This document shows positions 18,690-28,750 of a DNA stretch of 64,000 nucleotides, in pieces. The notes below the pieces were generated by a model, which saw only the letters and a program-made list of their open reading frames with translations, did no database searches and had not been told where the DNA came from. The position numbers and the translations under genes are program-made. The stretch is taken from positions 382,835 through 446,834 of the forward strand of contig NZ_MSCQ01000002.1 of the NCBI RefSeq assembly GCF_002954725.1. The letters run 5' to 3'. The DNA is from Photobacterium phosphoreum. GTDB taxonomy: Bacteria; Pseudomonadota; Gammaproteobacteria; Enterobacterales; Vibrionaceae. Positions within the stretch are counted from its first letter, which is position 1. Each line of letters starts with the position of its first letter.

Positions 18690-19571
18690 ATGAACTTAAT
18701 TAGACGAATTAGTTTTACTGCTGTATTGGTATTGTTAGCTATTGCCGCTATTGTTTGGAAATATCAACAGTATTTAATGAATCCTTGGACGCGAGATGCA
18801 CAAGTTCAGGCACAAGTGATAACGATAGCACCGCGAGTAACAGGTCCTATTGTGGCTTTAAATATCAGTGATAATGAAGAAGTGGCTGCTGGGCAGTCTT
18901 TATTTGATATAGATTCAAGTACTTATAAAGTCGCCCTCGCACAAGATCAGGCATCGTTAGCACAAGCTAAAGTGGCAGTATCTGAAGCCAGTGAACAATT
19001 TCAGCGCTCCTTTTCGATGAATCGAGCAGATCCTGGGGCTGTATCAAAATTAAGAATTATTAGCTTACAAAACAGTCTTAGCTCAGCAAAAGCGGCGGAA
19101 CAGCAAGCACAAGCCAAAGTTGATCAAGCTCAACTCAATATAAATTTCACACACGTGAAAGCACCTGTTAGCGGCTACATTACCAATTTAAAAGCACAAC
19201 TAGGCGCACAAGTCGTTGCTAATAAGCCTGTTGTTGCTTTAATTGATAAAAAAACATTTTGGATTCAAGCGTTCTTTAAAGAAACTGACATTCAACACAT
19301 GCATGCTGGATCACATGCGGTAGTAACATTAATGGGTTACCCAAATAGCCCTATCACTGGCACCGTAACCAGTATTGGTTTTGGTATTAATCCTGAAAAC
19401 CCAACCAATAATAGTAATTTATTACAAAATGTTAACCCAACGTTTGAATGGATTCGTTTGGCACAACGCCTTCCTGTTCGTATCCATTTAGATGCCCTTC
19501 CTAAAAATATCGTACTACGAGTAGGCACTTCTGCCTCTGTTATTATTGAGCAGCATGAGTCTCAACAGTGA
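18690..19571 (+). CDS. aaeA: Membrane fusion protein AaeA
   Basis: Periplasmic adaptor (HlyD/EmrA family) of 293 residues. It has one N-terminal transmembrane segment (about 8-25), a biotinyl-lipoyl half-domain (VTGPIVALNISDNEEV), a short alanine-rich coiled coil (about 85-145) and a second lipoyl half (VKAPVSGYITNL). It links the AaeB pump to an outer-membrane exit channel, which is not in this window. GTGA overlap with aaeB. Confidence 0.88.
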   Translation: MNLIRRISFTAVLVLLAIAAIVWKYQQYLMNPWTRDAQVQAQVITIAPRVTGPIVALNISDNEEVAAGQSLFDIDSSTYKVALAQDQASLAQAKVAVSEASEQFQRSFSMNRADPGAVSKLRIISLQNSLSSAKAAEQQAQAKVDQAQLNINFTHVKAPVSGYITNLKAQLGAQVVANKPVVALIDKKTFWIQAFFKETDIQHMHAGSHAVVTLMGYPNSPITGTVTSIGFGINPENPTNNSNLLQNVNPTFEWIRLAQRLPVRIHLDALPKNIVLRVGTSASVIIEQHESQQ

Positions 19572-21751
19572 ATATATCAGCCTTATATGAACGCGCTAAG
19601 CTGCCGATTAAAGTTGCTTTAGCATTAAGCATCTCGATGATTACGGCTATCTGGTTAGGTTGGGATCGCCCTTATTGGGCAGGTTTGGCTGTAACCGTGA
19701 TGTCGATGGTAGAAACCAGTGGTCATTCTTTACGCAAAGGTAAGTGGCGTTTAGTCGGTACCTTTTATGGTACGGCGAGTGCGTTCTTCTTGTTGGCGTT
19801 TTTTGCACAAGATGTCGGGATAATGATGGTCTTATTCACCTTATTGGTGGGTATCTGCGGCTACATGATTTTTAATCCTCGTTATGGTTATATCTGGTCG
19901 ATTACTATAACGGTTTGTTCTCTTATTCTCGTCATGGGAGACATGAACCCGATCAGTGACTTTAATCTCGCCACCTTACGTTTAGAAGAGACTCTACTGG
20001 GTTTTATTTGTCATATTGTGGTGTTTAGTATTCTATGGCCACAGTCGAGTCGACCCGTATTTGAAAATGCCGTACTCGATTTGTTAAAACAACAACAAAC
20101 GAACTTAGTAAACCGTCGTCACCAATTGATTAAAAGAGATCAACATACCGTCACACGAACAGTATTAGGTGAAGGTTTGAAGTTGGTTATGCGTTTACAA
20201 GATCTTCTATATGGTGCAGAGGCTGATAGCTATCATATTTTACGTGAAAGAAAATCATGGCAATACATTATTGAAGTGGGGGATCAATGGGCGGTTGCTA
20301 TTGGTCATTTAACTGAAGCAATAGATTTATTGAAAGATGCTAATTTGGATATGGAAAAACCCCAAATTGATGCGATCTTTAGATATTTACTGCACAATTT
20401 CCAGCAATGTGAAGCGATGGTAAAAACGGGTAAATCCCCAAGTAAGCGACAAATTTCCTGTTTCCAGTACATGAAGTTGGGGTTTCATCCTGAAACAGAT
20501 ATGCATACACAAGGGGCATTGTTGTTATTGGAACGTCAATTAAACAGCATGGCTAAATTAAGTGATGAGTTAGTCTTAGCCTTTTATTCGGCTTATTCTG
20601 GAGAATGTTGGTCGCGTGATGAACAGTCGTTACCAAAACCTATCAAGCGTTGGTCATTAGATACTGAGCGTTTAATTGCATCATTCAAAGGCATGTTGGT
20701 CGTTGCTTGCTTAGTACTCATTTGGTATTACTATAATCCACCGGGTGGATCATTGATGATCGCGCTGGGTGCTATTTTTGGTTTAACGTTTATTAGCCTC
20801 CCTTTCGCTAATATGAAAAAAATGTTGTCTTATATTGTAGGATGGAGTGTATTTGTTCTTCTTGAATACATTTTTATTATTCCACTCTTAAACCAACCGT
20901 ACCAAATTGCATTGTTTTATTTTTTTAGTACCTTCTTTATTTGGTTTAGTTTTTCTGCAGCGAAAGACTTGGTTTCACGCGTTATAGGGACAATGATTTT
21001 AGTCATCAGTACGAAGTCCGTTATGTGTTTAACGCCCGTTTATGATCCAGCGTTAGCGATATCTATTTTGATGGCATTTACCATTTGTTTATTATTGATT
21101 ATTTTCTTTAATGAGTTTCCATTTTCAGCGCAGCCTGAACGGGTTATGTTACGCCGTTTGAAAATGTTGAAAAATGTATTGGCGTGGCAGTTGCGATATA
21201 CAGTAGCAACGACACAAGAACGTCGCCGTTGGTGGGTCCCAATTGTTGGATTGTTGTATAACATTCGCCCTATTACGTTAGTTATGGGTGCCGATAATGC
21301 AGCTAAAGCGATCCCATGGAAAAAATTTCCAGAAGTTAGTGAAGAACAAGCACAAGTCATTATTCACCGTTTGTATCTGTTAGTTTTGCGAATTAACTCA
21401 CTCAAAGATGGCTATGCGAAATGGCGTTTAAACACCAAAGACGACTTAGCGCAATCGATGGTAAAAGACAGTGTCTTACGCATTGCGACTGCTTTAGAGC
21501 ACACCGATGGTTATCAAAACTTACTCGTATTAGAACAAGAAATGCTCTCTGTATATAACGATGTTCACCGCAGAATTCATTTGATTGATCGTCAAGTTGA
21601 GATAGAAGGTGATATTTCTCTAGAAGAAGCATTAAACTTACATCGAGCACTGGCTTCACTAGGCTTACTGGTAAATGAGTTGAAAGTACTCAGTGAGGCG
21701 ATGGCCGAGTTCGATTTTAAAGCTTTAGAAATTCAGTATTTTACAATATAA
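19568..21751 (+). CDS. aaeB: FUSC-family aromatic acid exporter AaeB
   Basis: Inner-membrane pump of 727 residues, of the family's full length, with two sets of about five transmembrane segments (12-160 and 370-510) each followed by a cytoplasmic domain. The early motif WDRPYWAGLAVTVMS is typical of FUSC proteins. It is expected to export hydroxylated aromatic acids with AaeA. GTG start overlapping the aaeA stop (GTGA). Confidence 0.9.
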   Translation: MNISALYERAKLPIKVALALSISMITAIWLGWDRPYWAGLAVTVMSMVETSGHSLRKGKWRLVGTFYGTASAFFLLAFFAQDVGIMMVLFTLLVGICGYMIFNPRYGYIWSITITVCSLILVMGDMNPISDFNLATLRLEETLLGFICHIVVFSILWPQSSRPVFENAVLDLLKQQQTNLVNRRHQLIKRDQHTVTRTVLGEGLKLVMRLQDLLYGAEADSYHILRERKSWQYIIEVGDQWAVAIGHLTEAIDLLKDANLDMEKPQIDAIFRYLLHNFQQCEAMVKTGKSPSKRQISCFQYMKLGFHPETDMHTQGALLLLERQLNSMAKLSDELVLAFYSAYSGECWSRDEQSLPKPIKRWSLDTERLIASFKGMLVVACLVLIWYYYNPPGGSLMIALGAIFGLTFISLPFANMKKMLSYIVGWSVFVLLEYIFIIPLLNQPYQIALFYFFSTFFIWFSFSAAKDLVSRVIGTMILVISTKSVMCLTPVYDPALAISILMAFTICLLLIIFFNEFPFSAQPERVMLRRLKMLKNVLAWQLRYTVATTQERRRWWVPIVGLLYNIRPITLVMGADNAAKAIPWKKFPEVSEEQAQVIIHRLYLLVLRINSLKDGYAKWRLNTKDDLAQSMVKDSVLRIATALEHTDGYQNLLVLEQEMLSVYNDVHRRIHLIDRQVEIEGDISLEEALNLHRALASLGLLVNELKVLSEAMAEFDFKALEIQYFTI

Positions 21752-21755
21752 AATA

Positions 21756-21781
21756 AAAAGGGCTACCGAAGTAGCCCTTTT
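21756..21781. terminator. Bidirectional terminator aaeB/pntB
   Basis: AAAAGGGCTAC-CGAA-GTAGCCCTTTT, a tetraloop hairpin with runs on both sides, between convergent operons. Confidence 0.9.
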
Positions 21782-21799
21782 GTTAACTGTCTTAACCCA

Positions 21800-23176
21800 C
21801 TAAAGATGTTTTAAAATTTCTGTACAACTATCTTTCGCGTCACCAAACAACATTTGGCTATTCTCTTTAAAGAACAATGGGTTTTGTACTCCAGCATAGC
21901 CAGTATTCATTGAGCGCTTAAACACAATAACATTACTTGCGTTCCACACTTCAAGTACAGGCATACCCGCAATCGGACTGTTTGGATCTTCCATTGCCGC
22001 TGGGTTTACTGTGTCATTAGCACCGATAACTAATACCACATCAGTTTTAGGGAAATCATCATTGATTTCATCCATTTCTAATACGATATCATACGGTACT
22101 TTAGCTTCAGCAAGTAATACGTTCATGTGACCAGGTAAACGTCCCGCTACAGGGTGGATACCAAAACGAACTTCAATACCTTGCGCACGTAACTTATCGG
22201 TGATCTCATGGACAGGATATTGTGCTTGTGCCACTGCCATTCCATATCCTGGAGTGATGATCACTGATCTCGCTTCTTTTAATAGCTCTGCAACTTCTTC
22301 TGCGGTTGTTTCACGGTATTCGCCATACTCTTCATCAGACGTAGGCGCAGCACCATCAGAACCAAATCCTCCAGCAATAACACTTACGAATGAACGGTTC
22401 ATCGCTTTACACATGATATAAGACAGAATAGCACCTGAAGAACCCACTAATGCACCCGTAACAATCAATAGATCATTCGCTAGCATAAAGCCGGCTGCTG
22501 CTGCTGCCCAACCTGAGTATGAGTTCAGCATTGATACAACCACTGGCATATCTGCACCACCAATAGATGCAACCAAGTGGTAACCAAATGCAAACGCAAT
22601 CAGAGTAACCAGAATCAATGCAACCAGTGAACCTTCTGCTTTCACAAACCAAACTAACAATCCTACTGACACAATCAATGCAACAAGATTAAGTTTATGG
22701 CGATGTGGAAGCTTTAATGCTGAAGATGACACTAAACCACGAAGTTTAGCAAAAGCCACCAACGAACCAGTAAAGGTTACTGCACCGATGAACACACCAA
22801 GAAAAACTTCCACTAAATGAATGTTTAACAATGCACCTTCTAAAGGCTGATGATGTAAAAATGTATTAAAACCAACCAGTACTGCTGCCATACCCACAAA
22901 ACTGTGTAGCATTGCAACTAATTCAGGCATTTCAGTCATTTCTACTTTTTTAGCGTAGAAAATACCAATCGCACCACCAATAATCATTGCCAAGATAATC
23001 CAAACGGTTGCTTGAGATTCTGGCCCAAAAATAGTGGCGATAAGTGCGATTGCCATACCCGCCATACCGAAATAATTGCCCTTTCGTGCGGTTTCTTGCT
23101 TGGATAATCCAGCAAGTGACATGATAAACAATACGGCAGCAACAATGTATGCCGCTTGTACGATTCCTGCAGACAT
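21800..23176 (-). CDS. pntB: NAD(P) transhydrogenase beta subunit PntB
   Basis: The 458-residue beta subunit of the proton-translocating transhydrogenase, which uses the proton gradient to pass hydride from NADH to NADP. About nine membrane segments (1-265) precede the NADP-binding dIII domain, with [14 protein letters not shown] and [14 protein letters not shown]. Length matches E. coli (462). GGAG lies 6 bases before the ATG; the gene follows pntA by 10 bases. Confidence 0.96.
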   Translation of the reverse strand: MSAGIVQAAYIVAAVLFIMSLAGLSKQETARKGNYFGMAGMAIALIATIFGPESQATVWIILAMIIGGAIGIFYAKKVEMTEMPELVAMLHSFVGMAAVLVGFNTFLHHQPLEGALLNIHLVEVFLGVFIGAVTFTGSLVAFAKLRGLVSSSALKLPHRHKLNLVALIVSVGLLVWFVKAEGSLVALILVTLIAFAFGYHLVASIGGADMPVVVSMLNSYSGWAAAAAGFMLANDLLIVTGALVGSSGAILSYIMCKAMNRSFVSVIAGGFGSDGAAPTSDEEYGEYRETTAEEVAELLKEARSVIITPGYGMAVAQAQYPVHEITDKLRAQGIEVRFGIHPVAGRLPGHMNVLLAEAKVPYDIVLEMDEINDDFPKTDVVLVIGANDTVNPAAMEDPNSPIAGMPVLEVWNASNVIVFKRSMNTGYAGVQNPLFFKENSQMLFGDAKDSCTEILKHL

Positions 23177-23186
23177 GTATTACTCC

Positions 23187-24740
23187 TTATTTATCTTTAC
23201 GAAACATTTCTAGCATCCGTTTAGTGACAGTAAAGCCACCAAAAATATTAATACTAGCAATGAGAACAGCAACAAAAGCTAACGCGGAAACAATTCCGGA
23301 GCCTTGTCCTATTTGGAGTAATGCACCCACAATAATGATGCCTGAAATCGCATTCGTTACTGACATTAATGGGGTATGTAAAGAATGACTAACATTCCAT
23401 ACTACGTAGTAACCAACAACACATGCCAAGACAAATACAGTAAAATGCGCAAGGAATTCAGGTGGAGAGTAATGACCAACCCATGCAAATAATGCAATAC
23501 CAGCAGCCATCATGCCGTATTTCTTAACCGGCGACATTGGCTCAGCTTTTTTAGGCTGAACTTTTTCTACTGTTTTGGATTGCTGAGGGACCGCTGATAC
23601 TTTAATCGGTGGTGCAGGCCATGTAACTTCACCCGCTTTAATCACCGTTAAGCCACGCAATACTTCATCATCAAAGTTAATATCAATATTGCCGTCTTTT
23701 TCTTTACACAGCAGTTTTAATAAATTAACTAAGTTAGTGCCGTACAGTTGCGAAGCTTGAGTCGGTAAACGACCCACCATATCGGTATAACCAATAATTT
23801 TAACGCCATTCGCCGTTGTGATAACTTTATTCGCTTCTGTATAAGCACAGTTACCACCGTTAGCAGCCGCTAAGTCTACAATCACACTGCCCGACTTCAT
23901 TGAATCGACCATTTCTTTGGTGATCAATTTAGGCGCAGGACGACCAGGAATTAATGCCGTAGTAATAATGATATCAACATCTTTTGCTTGCTCAGCATAT
24001 AAACGCTCAGCCGCTTTGTTGAACTCATCTGACATTTCTTTCGCGTAGCCATCACCCGTTGAAGTATCTTCTTTAAAATCGACTTCAAGGAATTCAGCAC
24101 CCATTGATTCAACTTGTTCTTTCACCTCAGGGCGAACATCAAACGAGCGAACAATAGCACCTAAGCTACCCGCAGCACCGATGGCAGCAAGACCTGCTAC
24201 ACCCGCGCCTGCAACTAACACTTTAGCGGGTGGTACTTTACCTGCGGCAGTAATTTGACCCGTAAAGAAACGACCAAATTGGTGTGCTGCTTCAACAACA
24301 GCACGATAACCGGCAATGTTCGCCATTGAGCTTAGTGCATCTAAAGCTTGTGCACGTGAAATACGAGGTACTGAATCCATCGCCATCACGTTAATATTTT
24401 TAGTCGCTAATTTTTCTAGCAGCTCAGGATGTTGGGCTGGCCAAATAAAACTAACTAAACTCGCACCATCTTTTATTAATTCAAATTCATCAATGCCAGT
24501 TGCTGGATTTACCTGCGGGGCATTCACTTTTAAAATAAGATCGGCTTGCCATACTTCTTCAGTAGAGGCTAATTCTGCGCCAGCGGCTTCAAAAGCAGCA
24601 TCATCAAAACTTGCTAATGCACCCGCTCCATGTTCAACAACAACGCTGAACCCCATTTTTAATAACTGCTCAACCGTTTTAGGTGTGGCAGCAACTCGCG
24701 TTTCATTCGCGAGGACCTCTTTTGGTACACCAATCTGCAT
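23187..24740 (-). CDS. pntA: NAD(P) transhydrogenase alpha subunit PntA
   Basis: The 517-residue alpha subunit. The N-terminal NAD-binding dI domain ([42 protein letters not shown]) is followed by a linker and four C-terminal membrane segments. The start at 24740 is chosen because it begins with the family's usual N terminus and has AGGGA upstream; the longer frame to 24836 adds 32 unrelated residues. Confidence 0.96.
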   Translation of the reverse strand: MQIGVPKEVLANETRVAATPKTVEQLLKMGFSVVVEHGAGALASFDDAAFEAAGAELASTEEVWQADLILKVNAPQVNPATGIDEFELIKDGASLVSFIWPAQHPELLEKLATKNINVMAMDSVPRISRAQALDALSSMANIAGYRAVVEAAHQFGRFFTGQITAAGKVPPAKVLVAGAGVAGLAAIGAAGSLGAIVRSFDVRPEVKEQVESMGAEFLEVDFKEDTSTGDGYAKEMSDEFNKAAERLYAEQAKDVDIIITTALIPGRPAPKLITKEMVDSMKSGSVIVDLAAANGGNCAYTEANKVITTANGVKIIGYTDMVGRLPTQASQLYGTNLVNLLKLLCKEKDGNIDINFDDEVLRGLTVIKAGEVTWPAPPIKVSAVPQQSKTVEKVQPKKAEPMSPVKKYGMMAAGIALFAWVGHYSPPEFLAHFTVFVLACVVGYYVVWNVSHSLHTPLMSVTNAISGIIIVGALLQIGQGSGIVSALAFVAVLIASINIFGGFTVTKRMLEMFRKDK

Positions 24741-25114
24741 TATTATTCCCTGAACATTGGCTATAGATAAATATTTTGTATCTAACCTTAAAAGCAATAG
24801 CAAGCTTTTTACAGTTGAAATCAAAAAATCATACAAATTTCATTATTAAACAACATTAACGTCATTTAACATCGAAATATAAGCACCTTTTCATCCGTGA
24901 CAAAGAGGTTAAAAAAACATGTATTACAAAATGTTAGCCATATTAGCTAAGTCAAAAACCTACTCAGTTAATATTTCTATTAGTATTGATCTAAACATAT
25001 TTAAAACAATCTAAATTTAACAATTTAATAACACTTAACTGTTCGTTTTTATTGCTAAAAACAAGATACCCAGCAAACGACACGATTGCAATGAAATATG
25101 TTGTATATGAGCAT
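24741..25114. other. Intergenic region upstream of pntA
   Basis: 374 AT-rich bases that should hold the pntAB promoter and the 3' end of the HlyU-family transcript. No terminator, operator or further gene was recognised. Confidence 0.4.
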
Positions 25115-25393
25115 TTATTTAAACATTCGCTCTCCCGTTTGATCAATAAACATCTGGGATTTTTTGAGCATAAATGTTTCTGCGTCAGCTTGAGACGGTA
25201 AAATATCAGAGCGTATAAAATGATGAGTCTGTATCGTGCCGTCAATTTCTTTGCAAATACGTCCAGCAATGCGAAATTGTCCCCCTTCCTTTTGAGGCTC
25301 GGGATAAATCAAATAGCCGTTATATTCAATAGGCTCAATTGTTACGGTTTCAGTTGTTGTTTTATTGCCAAAAAGCCAAGAAAATAAACCCAT
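25115..25393 (-). CDS. HlyU-family (PF10115-type) small protein
   Basis: A 92-residue protein: a hydrophobic start (MGLFSWLFG), then EPIEYNGYLIYPEPQKEGGQ and FRIAGRICKEIDG. This matches the small family named HlyU in Pfam. That name is doubtful as a function, since the HlyU regulator studied in Vibrio is an ArsR-type winged helix and no such HTH is visible here. GAGG precedes the ATG by 5 bases. Confidence 0.75.
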   Translation of the reverse strand: MGLFSWLFGNKTTTETVTIEPIEYNGYLIYPEPQKEGGQFRIAGRICKEIDGTIQTHHFIRSDILPSQADAETFMLKKSQMFIDQTGERMFK

Positions 25394-25795
25394 TACTACC
25401 TCATTTTTTGTTTATCAATGGCACGACTACTGCAATGCCTTTTATTTAGAGTTATAACAATACATCAATAAACTATTTTTATACTAGAAAATCAATACCC
25501 TATAATATTTTACTCTGTTTTTTTGCCGACAAGATAATGTGACATCTCATCATAACGGGTTATACCCATTGCCTCAGATTGTCATATTCGACGATTACGA
25601 TTTTCATACATAAACGCACTATCGCTCTCGTGGGCATGGGAATAACAAACGAGGATCTATAAATTAGTTCATAACATCTGCTGGATGGGTACTAACGTCG
25701 TTATTACAGGCATAAAAAAACCAGCACAAAGGCTGGTTTATTGATATTTTTAACAAGAAAGTGCCGTTATTGATGCTCTTTCTTTGTTGATAATA
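25394..25795. other. Intergenic region with one terminator
   Basis: 402 bases. It holds the terminator of the following minus-strand gene (25718-25739) and otherwise no recognisable gene or operator. Confidence 0.4.
25718..25739 (-). terminator. Terminator of small DUF1127-like gene
   Basis: AAACCAGC / GCTGGTTT stem with 6-base loop, followed on the minus strand by a run of seven T residues. Confidence 0.85.
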
Positions 25796-25990
25796 TTACC
25801 GATAAAGACCGATATCTTTTTGAATATGTAACGGTAAATCCGAGATATTGCACGTTTTTGGCGTCGCCACTGAACGGCTAAAAAGAATATCACGGGCATG
25901 AACAAACAGATCTTTTAACGTCAATGAATATGTTTTTTGATCATTCATTATTGGTGCTGGAATAGAATCAAAATCGAATACCTGTGCCAT
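25796..25990 (-). CDS. Small protein with DUF1127-like C terminus
   Basis: A 64-residue protein ending ISDLPLHIQKDIGLYR, which resembles the conserved end of DUF1127 proteins (L.DIGL.R). Some of those are small RNA-binding regulators. The N-terminal half does not match. It has a good GAGAGG ribosome site and its own terminator, so it is very probably expressed. Confidence 0.65.
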   Translation of the reverse strand: MAQVFDFDSIPAPIMNDQKTYSLTLKDLFVHARDILFSRSVATPKTCNISDLPLHIQKDIGLYR

Positions 25991-26229
25991 GATGCCTCTC
26001 GAATTAAGCCGTTACTAGTGGGGTTGGTTGCATAATAACGTAATCTTAAAGTACTTGAATAATGACATTATTTAGCAATTAGGATTAGATTAACTAATCC
26101 AAAATGCTAAATTCAAATAGTCGCCACCAGCATAGAATATCTCACTACTAAATATACAACTACCCATATTAACAGCGATTAATACGACTTTTTCACTCAT
26201 AAAATAACAGCTACAAATAGTCAGTTATT

Positions 26230-27972
26230 CTAATTATTACAGGGAATAAATACCGTTAGATTTTCACTCGGCTTATCAAATTCACCGTGTTGTTTTGCAA
26301 ACGCTTCAAAAGCATCCGCCATGGTGACATTTAGTGCCTGAGGTTCTTTCACATAATCAAGTAACGGGGCATAGCCTTCTTTGCCTGTCGCGGTGTAGCC
26401 TGATGATACCGAGGTATAGACATCATCATCTTTAACAGCTACCCACTGCCCTTTAGTGTAATACTCTAAGGTTTCAATCCGTTGACCACTTGGTGCTCCA
26501 CAACGATACACATAGCGCAAATCAGCAACATAAGGAAAACTACCATCACCAGTGCCTTCAATATCATTATTAATCGCATTATCAATCGCACCTTCCAGCG
26601 CTTGACGAATACGTAGCCCTTTAACGCTATACATCATAATACCAATGGCGAATGGCAATAAACGTCCGGCGATATCTGCTGGCGTGATCTCTCCTGGGTT
26701 AAGCGAACACCTTACGCCACCAGCATTATGAATTCCAAAATCAATATGGTGACCTAATTCTCTCGCTTGCCAAACAAAGCTTTTTACCACCCATGGCGCA
26801 ATATCACTCGGTCCTTTGGCATCAGGAACACGTATATGCCGTAAAGGCTCATTGATACGGGCTATTTTCTCTGTTTGTAGTGCCCGCACTGCTGGTCGAT
26901 AGTGTTCATTGAGAATATTTTCTATACATGGATCTTTAACTACAAAGCGAATATTGGACTGACTTTGTAAATAATCACGTACTTTATTATGATTTTCATG
27001 ATCAAGGTGCTGGGTTCGTCCTGCATCGATCGTAAATTTACGTCCAAGTAACAGTTGATTACATCCAGAAGCGGTTTCAACACTACCGTCAGCATTAAAC
27101 GCCAATGTTAGTTGACCCAGTGCCAATGCATTACAACCCGCTTGTACGACACAGGTATTGTTAACCATCAATGCATATGTATCTGTTTTTCCATAGCCAA
27201 CATTGGTAAAGTCACCTTGCATTGTATGTGTATGACCACCAATGATTGCACCAATACCATCGACTTCTTGCGCCAGTAATAAATCGCGGTCATAACCTAA
27301 GTGACTTAAGATCACAACTTTGTTAATCCCTTCAGCTTTAAGCTGTGTGATCGTATTTTGAGCTACTGTTGAAACATGGTGAAAAAACGTATCAGGATCT
27401 GGACTTGATATACCTGCCATATTTTCAATCGCTAAACCAAAAATAGCCACTGGCTCGCCATGAACATCTTTAATCAAATATTGTGCTGATTGAGTCGCAT
27501 TATCGTACGCATAAACATTACGCTTATAACGTAAAGGATTTCGTTTGGTTTGATCTTCTTGTGATAAATCCCAATTACCCGCTAATAATGGAAAAGTGGT
27601 ATGGTCAAGAAAGTCGGCAACAACATCATTACCAATATCAAGCTCATGATTACCTAGTGCCATTGCCTCAACACCAATAGCATTGAGTAATACTGCATTT
27701 GCCATGCCTTTATACAGCGAAAAATATAACGTTCCTTGGAAACAATCACCCGCATGTAAGAACATAAATTCACGTTGATGGAGAAAGGCATCACGTTTCA
27801 CTTCTGTCACAGCAGAATAAATTCGCGAAAAACCACCACAACTGGCATAAACCGATGTTTCAGTATTTAAGATATCAGACGCCAGTGATAACGAAATCGC
27901 GGAAGGCTCAAAGTTAGAATGAGTATCATTGATATGAGCAAAAGTGATTGTTGCTGCGTGATTAACAGTCAT
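26230..27972 (-). CDS. 5'-nucleotidase / metallophosphoesterase (UshA-like)
   Basis: A 580-residue two-domain nucleotidase. Metallophosphatase motifs are HINDTHSN, GDCFQGT, ALGNHELDIG, LSHLGYDRD and GGHTHTM. The C-terminal 5'-nucleotidase domain has the substrate region GIHNAGGVRCSLNPG. No signal peptide is visible from the ATG at 27972 (GGAGG upstream), nor from the longer start at 28065. It may therefore act in the cytoplasm, unlike UshA or CpdB. Likely substrates are nucleoside monophosphates or UDP-sugars. Confidence 0.82.
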   Translation of the reverse strand: MTVNHAATITFAHINDTHSNFEPSAISLSLASDILNTETSVYASCGGFSRIYSAVTEVKRDAFLHQREFMFLHAGDCFQGTLYFSLYKGMANAVLLNAIGVEAMALGNHELDIGNDVVADFLDHTTFPLLAGNWDLSQEDQTKRNPLRYKRNVYAYDNATQSAQYLIKDVHGEPVAIFGLAIENMAGISSPDPDTFFHHVSTVAQNTITQLKAEGINKVVILSHLGYDRDLLLAQEVDGIGAIIGGHTHTMQGDFTNVGYGKTDTYALMVNNTCVVQAGCNALALGQLTLAFNADGSVETASGCNQLLLGRKFTIDAGRTQHLDHENHNKVRDYLQSQSNIRFVVKDPCIENILNEHYRPAVRALQTEKIARINEPLRHIRVPDAKGPSDIAPWVVKSFVWQARELGHHIDFGIHNAGGVRCSLNPGEITPADIAGRLLPFAIGIMMYSVKGLRIRQALEGAIDNAINNDIEGTGDGSFPYVADLRYVYRCGAPSGQRIETLEYYTKGQWVAVKDDDVYTSVSSGYTATGKEGYAPLLDYVKEPQALNVTMADAFEAFAKQHGEFDKPSENLTVFIPCNN

Positions 27973-28206
27973 AATAATTTCAGTTCCTCCAGAACCATAG
28001 GTATCAACCAACGACTGATTTATAACGCTCACAGCATTACAAAAATAAAGATCGTCACTAAACAAGAAAACAGATTATATTAAACGACATAAAAATGAGA
28101 TCTGTTCCAAAATATACCATCTTTTCAATAAATTCGCTGAGTGAATATTCCTTTATCGCAATAATAATGGTTTTTACTCACTCAGTGAAAAAAGTACGGT
28201 TAACAA

Positions 28207-28602
28207 TTATTGATAACGGCCATGACGCTGTAAAAATTCAATTTTGTAACCGTCAGGATCTTGAACAAAGAAAAACTTCGCTAATAGTGTCCCTTCACGA
28301 AAAAACTCTTTAATCTCCGCTGGGTTATAATTAAGTTTAACCAACTTTTGATATTCAGCGTCAAGATCATCAACAGCTACGGCAATATGTCCATAACCTG
28401 TACCATGACTATAAGGTTCAGTGGTTCCCTTATTCCATGTTAATTCAAGTTCCATATCATTTTCTTGATTACGCAAATACACCAAACTAAAACCATCAAA
28501 ATCAAGTCGCTCTGCAATATCTAAATCTAACGCTTGTTTATAAAACGTTAATGACGCATCAAGATCAATAACGCGAATCATAGCGTGAATCATTTTAGCC
28601 AT
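28207..28602 (-). CDS. Glyoxalase/VOC family protein (GloA-like)
   Basis: A 131-residue vicinal-oxygen-chelate protein closest in pattern to lactoylglutathione lyase. It has HAMIRVIDLDASLTFYK at the start, ELELTWN near residue 55, GYGHIAVAVDDL near 70 and DPDGYKIEFLQR near 115. These supply His5, Glu near 55, His near 72 and Glu near 122 as metal ligands. It would remove methylglyoxal with glutathione. AAAGGATG precedes the ATG. Confidence 0.8.
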   Translation of the reverse strand: MAKMIHAMIRVIDLDASLTFYKQALDLDIAERLDFDGFSLVYLRNQENDMELELTWNKGTTEPYSHGTGYGHIAVAVDDLDAEYQKLVKLNYNPAEIKEFFREGTLLAKFFFVQDPDGYKIEFLQRHGRYQ

Positions 28603-28750
28603 CTGATCATCCTTTATAATTGTTTTTGTTAAATATTCATGCTCTATATAGTAACTTTTTTAATTTGAAGATTGTATCAATAATGTGAGTAAAACGATCC
28701 CTTTCCTATGATCTCTGCGCTATGTTGTAAAGAAAGAAGAAGGAAAAACT

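Noticed and set aside
21040..21360. 106-codon minus-strand frame inside aaeB
   Set aside because: Shadow of aaeB; no independent support.
24316..24753. 145-codon plus-strand frame opposite pntA
   Set aside because: Antisense shadow of the conserved NAD-binding domain coding sequence.
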